From positions 1 through 21,349 of the forward strand of contig SFPR01000029.1 of the NCBI GenBank assembly GCA_004551865.1: DNA of 21,349 bases. The letters are read 5' to 3'. Below, one piece after another: positions 15,813 to 21,349 of this stretch. The notes under the pieces are model-generated. The model saw only the letters and a list, made by a program, of their open reading frames with translations, was not told where the DNA came from and ran no database searches. This DNA is from Bacteroidales bacterium (GTDB taxonomy: Bacteria; Bacteroidota; Bacteroidia; Bacteroidales; P3). Position 1 is the stretch's first letter. Each line of letters begins with the position of its first letter. A program made the translations under genes and the position numbers.

Positions 15813-15876
15813 GTCAAAGGGGTATCAAAACCTGATTTTTTCCTACTGTTTTTTGCCGAAGCAAAAGAGCAAAAAA

Positions 15877-17556
15877 TCAATTCAAATTCAAGCAATAATC
15901 TTTCGGATAGCGGACTGAGTATTTCACCTTCAAGACAAGGCTCTCTCCTGCCCCGAGTTGTTTGTTCCAAAGCAAACGACCGCTCAAGGGTTCGTAGTCT
16001 GCCTGCTGCAAGTCGAGTGTTTGAATTTTTATTGCGGCATCTGTGCTTATAGGGATTTGGTCTTCAATCTCCACATTGACCGCTTCGCTCTTATTGTTCT
16101 TCACTTTGATTTCCACTTCGACCGTTGTTTCCAACTCTTTGCCAACAATGGAGGCTTTGTTCGGTGTGGTTTTGTTTACCTTTCGGCTAACCGACACACG
16201 CTTATCAACTCCCATGTTAATCAGCATGGTATCTGTTTGAACGTTTGCAGGATTGAAAACGGTGCGAGTGGCATATTTGTTGTCGAAATAAACATTTGCC
16301 TCAGCCTCTGCAAGTTCCAATTTCTGCCAATCGGGTATGGCTGCCTGCAAGTAGGCTTTCGGTGAAGCCTTTGGCTTGATAAGGTATTTGAAGCCTGCTT
16401 GTGAATATGAGGATTGAACAGGTATGGTCTTGTTTCGGGTATCGTTTTTGATGCTGTGCCTCATTCCAACGGTATATTCCCTTCCGAAAAGTGAAGAAGA
16501 GCTTGTTGTCATTGCAGTGTAGTTGGTCAGCTGATTTTTGTCGGAAGAAACTAACATTACCTCTGCATCTTCCTCTTGCTCAACTGCGTTTACGCCCGAC
16601 GATCTGAGGGGAAGACTTTCATATTTGGCAGCTCTGAAATTCCTCTGTTCAAGATTGGACAAATAGTTTGGACGCAACAATACCGGCATATCGCTTACCC
16701 GAACGCTCTCTGAGGCAAACGTCAGCTCCACATCGCTCCAATCTTCTCCCGAATTGTTGAACAAATCGGCTTTGAGGACAAATCGGGCATCGTCTCCTGC
16801 GGAAGAAAGTCTCACATCGTACAATGGTCGCCACCCTGCGGCAGTACAAAGATACGAATAGCGGATTGTTGCTCCCGAAATGTCTTTGTCGGCATATATG
16901 TCGGCTTTTATCTTGTACTCACGGCTGTTTTGCCCTGCCGATGAGGTATTGTCGGGATTTTCTTCCATGAAAACGGCATACAGATATTGCTGTTTTTTGA
17001 GCAATTCGTTGTATTGCTTTATCTTTGCTTCGGTTGCCATTTTGCTTTTGGTAAGTTCTGCCGACTTTTGGTCATAGTATTCGAGTGTTGTCTTAATTCG
17101 CTGCAACGAATCTTGGCTCTGAGGATTGCTCATGAGCTTTATCGAACTCAAAGCGGCAAACTGCTTTTCCAAAGAAGCCTTTCGGCTCTGCTCAAACTGC
17201 AAAGCATCTTTCAATTTGGCTATAGTGTCGCAAAGGCTCTTGTAGTGCTTTCTCCTATCTGCCGTCAGGCTTTGTTCGTATGAGACAAACTCTTGCGGCA
17301 AGCCCGTTTCGGCATCAAAACCCACCACCATAAATCCCTCATCGGCGTCAAACTGTATGCCGTAAGGCTCTATTGTCGGACTGTTTGAAGAAAATATTAT
17401 GGTGTTCTCACCCTTTTGCAAATCAACTCTTGCAAGCTTTTCTACAACTGCTCCGTCAAAGTAAACAGTTACCCTGTCTGTTTTGGCTTTGACCACCTTT
17501 TGTGCAGCCGAAGCAGTGCAGCAAAGTACGCAAAGAGCAAACAAAACTCTTCTCAT
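15877..17556 (-). CDS. DUF4139 domain protein, mucoidy-inhibitor MuiA-like
   Basis: The 559-residue product starts with a signal peptide (MRRVLFALCVLCCTASAAQ) at ATG 17556. The open frame extends 51 codons further upstream into the preceding gene, but that part is a shadow of it and only the shorter start carries a signal peptide. The order is an N-terminal beta domain (DUF4140-like, residues 21-95, with VTVYFDGAVVEKLARVDL), a coiled coil (about 95-192, Lys/Glu/Gln-rich), and the DUF4139 barrel-like region with the family mark AGWRPLYDVRLSS (240-252) and VELTFASESVRVSDMPVLL. It lacks a membrane anchor. Family members are secreted; their function is not established. The start is four bases after the stop of the upstream Tyr/His/Lys-rich gene, so they form one operon. 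Confidence 0.85.
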   Translation of the reverse strand: MRRVLFALCVLCCTASAAQKVVKAKTDRVTVYFDGAVVEKLARVDLQKGENTIIFSSNSPTIEPYGIQFDADEGFMVVGFDAETGLPQEFVSYEQSLTADRRKHYKSLCDTIAKLKDALQFEQSRKASLEKQFAALSSIKLMSNPQSQDSLQRIKTTLEYYDQKSAELTKSKMATEAKIKQYNELLKKQQYLYAVFMEENPDNTSSAGQNSREYKIKADIYADKDISGATIRYSYLCTAAGWRPLYDVRLSSAGDDARFVLKADLFNNSGEDWSDVELTFASESVRVSDMPVLLRPNYLSNLEQRNFRAAKYESLPLRSSGVNAVEQEEDAEVMLVSSDKNQLTNYTAMTTSSSSLFGREYTVGMRHSIKNDTRNKTIPVQSSYSQAGFKYLIKPKASPKAYLQAAIPDWQKLELAEAEANVYFDNKYATRTVFNPANVQTDTMLINMGVDKRVSVSRKVNKTTPNKASIVGKELETTVEVEIKVKNNKSEAVNVEIEDQIPISTDAAIKIQTLDLQQADYEPLSGRLLWNKQLGAGESLVLKVKYSVRYPKDYCLNLN

Positions 17557-17560
17557 GGCA

Positions 17561-18955
17561 CTATCCTCTTTGCAGTTTTCGTTCCGTCTTGCTGTTGCTT
17601 GTCTTCTCGGTCTTGATTGACTTAGTTGATTTTTCAGCCTTTGAAGTTGAACGAACAGAACCCTTTGAAGAAGACTTGGCAGAGGATTGTTTCTGAACGT
17701 TTCGCTCAATCTTTTTGCTCTCTTTGCTTGTCTGTTTTACAGCTTTTGGTTTGCTGTTTGTAGATTGCTTTGTCGGTTTGGTATCAAGAGCTTTCTCGTT
17801 TTCGACTTGCTTTGTCGGCTTGGTGTCAAGGCTCTTCTCTCCTCCGATTTGCTTTGCTGGTTTTGTGGTTTCCTTGTTTATGTTATTATCCTGACGAATA
17901 GGTTCTTTTATATTGACAGAACCTGAATTTTGTGTCTTGCTTTGAGGCTTTGACAAGCGGTTGTCGTTTTCCGAAGGTTTGTTTAGTTCTTTCGGAGTGG
18001 TGTTTGCAGGTTTGATGGCATCGTTTTGTTTGTTTTTATCTGCGGTCAGCTTTACCGGTTTCTCAATCTGACGACTTGTTGCTATGTTTTTGTCATTTTT
18101 TGAGAAGTTTTGTGCATTTGTCTTGTTGCGTTCCAAAACTGCTTTGTTGGTTGATAACGCTCTGTCGTTGAATGTAACGGTCGGATTGTTCCTTCTGAAA
18201 TCGCTTTCCAAAGATTGCTCGTTCGGAATGTCTTTCAACAATGCTGTTTCCTCATCTGAGAAGTATTCTCCTATGCTTAGGTTTTTGTAATTGCCGCCGC
18301 TTGTTTCGTTAGTCGGTCTGAAACCCGGACCGCTTATCGTTGTGCCGCCGCCGTTGCCGCTTCCGGTTGTTATTGTGCCTGTCTGACCGCGACCGATTAC
18401 CGTGTTGTTGGTGTTATGTTGAGGAGAGTGATTGTTGCCATGGTGTGAGTGGTGATTGTCATAGTGTCCGTTGGGGCGGTAATGAGGATCGTGATGATAG
18501 TCATGGTGATGTCTGTCGCAGTATGCGGCATAATAGCCGTCATAGTAGCCGTCTCGGTATCCGCTTGCGTAAGCAAAAGACGGGTTATAGCCGTAACGAT
18601 GACTCCAACCATAGTATGTATAGTAGAAGAACTCCCAATAGTCGTCGCAATTATCCAAAACGTACAACGCATACTCTCTTGCTCTCAACGAATAGCGTAT
18701 TGCAGAGCGGTATGAACGGTGATAGTACAAGTCTTGTGCATAATCATTGTAATAAACTGCCCTCGAAAGGTAGGTAGATGACCAATAGTCGTAGCAATAT
18801 GCCACCTCGTATGCCTGATCTATCACATAGGCTGTTTTGTTGATGACATTTCTTGCCTTTGAACGGTTGTAGCGTGAAGCAAATGTGTTTTCCGCCGAAA
18901 GTATGCTTGCAAATAATACTGCAAGACACACAAAAATTTTACTTAAACGTTTCAT
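17561..18955 (-). CDS. Secreted protein with Tyr-rich, His-rich and Lys-rich regions
   Basis: I do not recognise a named family. The 464-residue product has a signal peptide (MKRLSKIFVCLAVLFASILS, cleavage near residue 22-27). Residues 43-146 are tyrosine-rich with helical spacing (YCYDYWSSTYLSRAVYYNDY). Residues 149-180 hold 15 histidines in clusters (HHHDYHH, HYDNHHSHHGNNH), a likely metal-binding stretch. A Gly/Thr-rich linker follows (185-222). From about 265 to the end the protein is Lys/Ser/Thr/Asn-rich, disordered and strongly basic, with three 14-residue repeats (362-403). It overlaps the promoter-less start of the DUF4139 gene by only a four-base gap, so they are co-transcribed. Possibly a cell-surface or periplasmic metal or polyanion binder; function unknown. 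No consensus promoter was found in the 134 bases upstream. Confidence 0.7.
   Translation of the reverse strand: MKRLSKIFVCLAVLFASILSAENTFASRYNRSKARNVINKTAYVIDQAYEVAYCYDYWSSTYLSRAVYYNDYAQDLYYHRSYRSAIRYSLRAREYALYVLDNCDDYWEFFYYTYYGWSHRYGYNPSFAYASGYRDGYYDGYYAAYCDRHHHDYHHDPHYRPNGHYDNHHSHHGNNHSPQHNTNNTVIGRGQTGTITTGSGNGGGTTISGPGFRPTNETSGGNYKNLSIGEYFSDEETALLKDIPNEQSLESDFRRNNPTVTFNDRALSTNKAVLERNKTNAQNFSKNDKNIATSRQIEKPVKLTADKNKQNDAIKPANTTPKELNKPSENDNRLSKPQSKTQNSGSVNIKEPIRQDNNINKETTKPAKQIGGEKSLDTKPTKQVENEKALDTKPTKQSTNSKPKAVKQTSKESKKIERNVQKQSSAKSSSKGSVRSTSKAEKSTKSIKTEKTSNSKTERKLQRG
17747..17872 (-). repeat. Three tandem 42-base coding repeats
   Basis: These encode three 14-residue units, ETTKPAKQIGGEKS, LDTKPTKQVENEKA and LDTKPTKQSTNSKP, in the Lys-rich tail of the Tyr/His/Lys-rich protein. 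They are imperfect, with the core D/T-T-K-P-T/A-K-Q. They are unrelated to the palindrome clusters. Confidence 0.75.
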
Positions 18956-19050
18956 CGTCTCAATGTTTTAATTGTTTCTACTTTTCAAAGTCCGAATGAG
19001 AACTTTTGATTTGGTTTTCTATTTTATAACGAAGAGTTACAAAAAATCAG

Positions 19051-19058
19051 TATCTTTG
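19051..19058 (+). promoter_or_regulatory. Predicted -7 element of the glucosaminidase gene
   Basis: TATCTTTG matches TAnnTTTG 31 bases before the ATG at 19090. No TTTG -33 element is found at the usual 19-base spacing, so the match is partial. Confidence 0.45.
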
Positions 19059-19089
19059 TAGCACAAAATTATAAAGAATTATCAACACA

Positions 19090-19896
19090 ATGAAACATCT
19101 TCATAGAATTTTGACATCAGCTTTGTGTTTTGCAAGTCTTGTTTCTGCGTCCGTTGTTGCTCAAAATGCTTCAACAACAAAGCCAAAAGACCCTGTAACT
19201 CTGAAATATATAGAACAGTATGCCCCTCTTGCCAAAGAGCAGGAGCGAATTTACAAAATACCTGCCTGCATCACTCTTGCTCAAGGCATATTGGAGTCGG
19301 CAAGTGGCACAAGTCGTTTGGCTGTTGAGGCAAACAACCATTTCGGTATCAAATGTCATAACAATTGGGAGGGCGAAAGGTTTTACAAAGACGACGATCA
19401 AAAGAACGATTGCTTCAGAGTATATTCTTCGGTTGAAGAGTCGTTCAAAGACCACTCCGTTTTCCTCAAAAAGAAACGCTATGCAGACCTTTTTGAACTC
19501 GATATAAACGACTATAAGGGCTGGGCAAAGGGATTAAAGACCGCAGGATATGCCACAAATCCCAAATACCCCGAACTGCTCATCGAGCTGATTGAGCGAT
19601 ATGAGCTTACCAATCTTGACAACATCGAACCGCCACTCGCCAATCAAGAGCAGCAAACATCTAATAAAGAGATAGTTAAACAAGACAAAACCTCATCTGA
19701 ACAAAACGGCGTTTCAGCAAAACAAAACGGCGTTTTGTCCGAACGAAACGCCGTTTCATTTGAGCAGAACGCCGTTTCAAAAAATCGAAGAAAGTCTTTG
19801 GCAGAACTTGTGAGCGAAAGGGCAAAAGAAAAGCACAAAGAAAACCCTTCCAAAGGCAAACGCATGACACTTGTCGAGAAGTTGAGCAAGCAATAA
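19090..19896 (+). CDS. Secreted glucosaminidase domain protein (peptidoglycan N-acetylglucosaminidase)
   Basis: The 268-residue product has a signal peptide (MKHLHRILTSALCFASLVSA, cleavage after VVA near residue 24). A glucosaminidase domain of the FlgJ/LytG type follows (about 37-172), with the signature ITLAQGILESASGTSRLA, catalytic glutamate E69, NNHFGIKCH (82-90), SVEESFKDHSVFL and GWAKGLKTAGYAT. Such enzymes cleave the GlcNAc-MurNAc bond of peptidoglycan. Homologues often end in a LysM domain; here there is none. Instead there is a Gln/Asn linker, a heptapeptide repeat at 204-231 encoded by palindrome cluster D (EQNGVSA, KQNGVLS, ERNAVSF, EQNAVSK), and a basic tail (KSLAELVSERAKEKHKE). 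The repeat lies outside the catalytic domain, so the enzyme is probably intact. It is convergent with the propeller-barrel gene. Confidence 0.9.
   Translation: MKHLHRILTSALCFASLVSASVVAQNASTTKPKDPVTLKYIEQYAPLAKEQERIYKIPACITLAQGILESASGTSRLAVEANNHFGIKCHNNWEGERFYKDDDQKNDCFRVYSSVEESFKDHSVFLKKKRYADLFELDINDYKGWAKGLKTAGYATNPKYPELLIELIERYELTNLDNIEPPLANQEQQTSNKEIVKQDKTSSEQNGVSAKQNGVLSERNAVSFEQNAVSKNRRKSLAELVSERAKEKHKENPSKGKRMTLVEKLSKQ
19703..19778. repeat. Palindrome cluster D inside the glucosaminidase gene: four units at exact 21-base spacing
   Basis: Units start at 19703 (AAAACGGCGTTTC), 19724 (AAAACGGCGTTTT), 19745 (GAAACGCCGTTTC) and 19766 (AGAACGCCGTTTC). Spacing is 21 bases throughout, a multiple of three, so the reading frame is kept and a heptapeptide repeat results. 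Spacers AGCAAAAC and GTCCGAAC resemble those of clusters B (AGCAAAAT) and A (GTTCTGAC). The family therefore tolerates being in a coding region. Confidence 0.92.
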
Positions 19897-19923
19897 GCCC
19901 TTCCAAAGAAATACTTGGGCTTA
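19894..19923. terminator. Inverted repeat containing both convergent stop codons
   Basis: TAAGCCC (19894-19900) and GGGCTTA (19917-19923) form a seven-base-pair stem with a 16-base loop. The left arm begins with the TAA of the glucosaminidase gene and the right arm ends with the complement of the TAA of the propeller-barrel gene. A shared bidirectional terminator is plausible, but neither side has a clear U-tract. Confidence 0.4.
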
Positions 19924-21349
19924 AAGCTCCAAATTAAAGAGGAAATTGAAGAACAGTTTTCCAAATTCAGGAAGATAACCTATCCTGAAACCTATCTCCA
20001 AAGGAACGGTTATTCGGAGCAAATGTACGTTGAAGCTCATGTCTGTGCCGAAGGAGTGTTGAATATTGCCGTCAAAAGAGCCGACTTCAAAAAACGGAGC
20101 CATAGATACCCTCTTGCAGTACATAAATCTGCCCCATTGCACATCTGGATAGCAGATAGGTGTGTGCAAAAAGAGAGAAAATCCGTAAAACTCCTCGGGA
20201 TATAGTCCGTAAATGCCTTTTGTGAAACTTATCTCGCTCGGAAAATAGTACTTTTGTGGCGAATTGCAAGAGTAAGAGAGGTTTAATTGCAGGCTCTGAT
20301 TACGAAAGAAGAAAGGCAGATAGGTTGTCGATAAAGCAGAAAAGTAATCTGCAGGGTCGGAAGTGAGAGTTGTCTTGTAGTTTAGTCGAACTACTTCACC
20401 AAATCGGGGAGCTATATCGTTAAGACACATTGCCGAAAGAAAATTTAGGCTCAATGCTGCTCCGAACGTGCTGAACCTATCGAGAATTTGCATATTTGAC
20501 GACTTGTCTTCAACTTGGTGATGAACCAAACTTCGGACGGAATAATCAAAATTGAGTTTGACAGAATTGACACTTCGTTGAGTACTCCAAGAATACGGAA
20601 AGGCAATTTTTATTCCGCTCATCAACTCGTCCCATTGTGCATTCAATGTATCCGACGGCTCTTCCAACACAAGTGAACGCTTCTTGTAACTTGTCTCTAT
20701 GTCGATTATGGGATATAGTCCGCTGTAAGTATAATCCAAATAAAGCTCATGTTTGACGTCAAAAGGGTTGTACTTGTAACCAAACTGCACAACGGAAGTC
20801 GAAAGCAGGTTTTGGGAGAAAAAACTTACCCCTATTCCAAAATCAATCTTTGAAATATTAAGATAAATTGGAGCCCACGAGTGAAAATTAAAAAGATGCG
20901 TCGTCTTGGAATAAGATTCGCTCTTAAAACTCTTGCCGCAAGAGGCAACGCAATCGGCATCGAGCATAAAATTCTCTTGTTCTCTCAAACTGCTTACGAA
21001 AATCTGCTCCGGATTTTTCTCGGACAAACTCATGCTTTTACCAAGAGGTTTGGTCTTTACCACTCTGTAACCATCCGAATTGTAGGTAGAAACAAACAAA
21101 TCTTGCTGCGAAGGTTCGCAATCGCCGGCAAAGAACGAAAAATTCTCTATTCCATATTCGGTATTGGTTTCCAAGCGTGCGTTCTGCCCCGAAAGGTCGG
21201 TCGAGACAAGCTCATACTTACCTTTTACGTCTCTTATGAAATATAGTCTGCCATCATGAATTTTCAAACGGCTTATGTCATCAAACGAATTGTCGGTGAT
21301 TTGTTTGCGTTCCATGCTTGCAATGTCATAACTTGCAATGCACTTACCT
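19921..21349 (-). CDS. Propeller-plus-barrel outer-membrane protein, C-terminal part, truncated by window edge
   Basis: The frame is open to the right edge (residues GKCIASYDIAS precede the first in-window ATG at 21315), so about 475 C-terminal residues are seen and the start lies outside. The N-terminal part has TolB/WD40-like blade sequences (DDISRLKIHDGRLYFIRDVK, then LVSTDLSGQNARLETNTE). From about residue 145 there is a series of amphipathic strands with aromatic ends (VVQFGYKYNPFDVKHELYLD, TVPLEIGFRIGYLPEFGKLF) typical of an outer-membrane barrel, ending FNFLFNLEL. Bacteroidota have long proteins with a periplasmic propeller and a terminal surface-antigen-type barrel; this would fit, but no POTRA domain is visible. 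The function is unknown. Convergent with the glucosaminidase gene, with the two stop codons in one inverted repeat. Confidence 0.7.
   Translation of the reverse strand, partial: GKCIASYDIASMERKQITDNSFDDISRLKIHDGRLYFIRDVKGKYELVSTDLSGQNARLETNTEYGIENFSFFAGDCEPSQQDLFVSTYNSDGYRVVKTKPLGKSMSLSEKNPEQIFVSSLREQENFMLDADCVASCGKSFKSESYSKTTHLFNFHSWAPIYLNISKIDFGIGVSFFSQNLLSTSVVQFGYKYNPFDVKHELYLDYTYSGLYPIIDIETSYKKRSLVLEEPSDTLNAQWDELMSGIKIAFPYSWSTQRSVNSVKLNFDYSVRSLVHHQVEDKSSNMQILDRFSTFGAALSLNFLSAMCLNDIAPRFGEVVRLNYKTTLTSDPADYFSALSTTYLPFFFRNQSLQLNLSYSCNSPQKYYFPSEISFTKGIYGLYPEEFYGFSLFLHTPICYPDVQWGRFMYCKRVSMAPFFEVGSFDGNIQHSFGTDMSFNVHLLRITVPLEIGFRIGYLPEFGKLFFNFLFNLEL

Larger units (their letters stand above)
15564..15876. 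other. Intergenic region between the DUF4139 gene and dnaX
   Basis: The 313 bases hold, in minus-strand order after the DUF4139 stop at 15877, palindrome cluster C (15812-15735), an AT-rich spacer, a seven-base-pair hairpin (15655-15674) and the dnaX promoter (15608-15638). No protein of its own is supported; the short minus-strand frame across 15746-15970 is made of the repeat units and the end of the DUF4139 gene. Confidence 0.6.

Noticed and set aside
17557..17709. N-terminal extension of the DUF4139 protein by 51 codons
   Set aside because: It overlaps the end of the upstream gene in another frame and would bury the signal peptide at MRRVLFALCV.
12538..18000. Shared T-P-K-E-L-N segment in the antiporter tail and the Lys-rich protein as a dispersed repeat
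   Set aside because: The match is about 18 bases with a mismatch in low-complexity coding tails, so chance or composition explains it.

Overview
The window looks like a chromosomal segment of a Bacteroidales-type bacterium (phylum Bacteroidota). Support comes from Bacteroidota-style promoters (TTTG, about 19 bases, then TAnnTTTG) upstream of several genes, weak or absent Shine-Dalgarno sequences, many outer-membrane beta-barrel and TPR proteins, a lipoprotein with acidic residues right after its lipid cysteine, and families common in that group (DUF5723, DUF4139/MuiA-like, glucosaminidase). There is no rRNA, tRNA, CRISPR array, transposase or phage gene.

Layout. 1-926 is the C-terminal end of the ferrous iron transporter FeoB (+). 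Convergent to it is a phospholipase-D-type cardiolipin synthase-like gene (936-2000, -). A minus-strand operon follows, in transcription order: a 1026-residue periplasmic TPR protein (7576-4496), a plug-less outer-membrane barrel (4477-2777) and a small all-helical protein (2768-2148). A 344-base divergent spacer then leads to a plus-strand pair: dipeptidase E (7921-8640) and threonylcarbamoyl-AMP synthase (8655-9200). Convergent to these is a minus-strand pair of a surface-type lipoprotein (12418-10721) and a DUF5723-type protein (10688-9270). Next on the minus strand come dnaX (15560-13867, needing a -1 frameshift for the full-length product) and a cation:proton antiporter (13847-12486). Upstream is another minus-strand pair: a Tyr/His/Lys-rich secreted protein (18955-17561) and a DUF4139 protein (17556-15877). 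The window closes with a secreted glucosaminidase (19090-19896, +) convergent with the C-terminal part of a propeller-plus-barrel outer-membrane protein (19921 to the right edge, -).

The most unusual signal is a family of short palindromes, core AAAACGSCGTTTT (S = C or G). There are 14 copies in four clusters at 2074-2149, 7721-7754, 15735-15812 and 19703-19778. Start-to-start spacing is 21 bases (22 twice in the third cluster). Neighbours with opposite central bases are reverse complements that can pair into stems of up to 13 bp. Three clusters are intergenic; the fourth lies inside the glucosaminidase gene, where it encodes an in-frame heptapeptide repeat. I do not recognise this element. 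The second notable signal is the A10 run in dnaX, where the short frame ends seven codons later and the conserved tail continues in the -1 frame, which suggests a programmed or slippage-driven gamma/tau switch unless it is a sequencing error.
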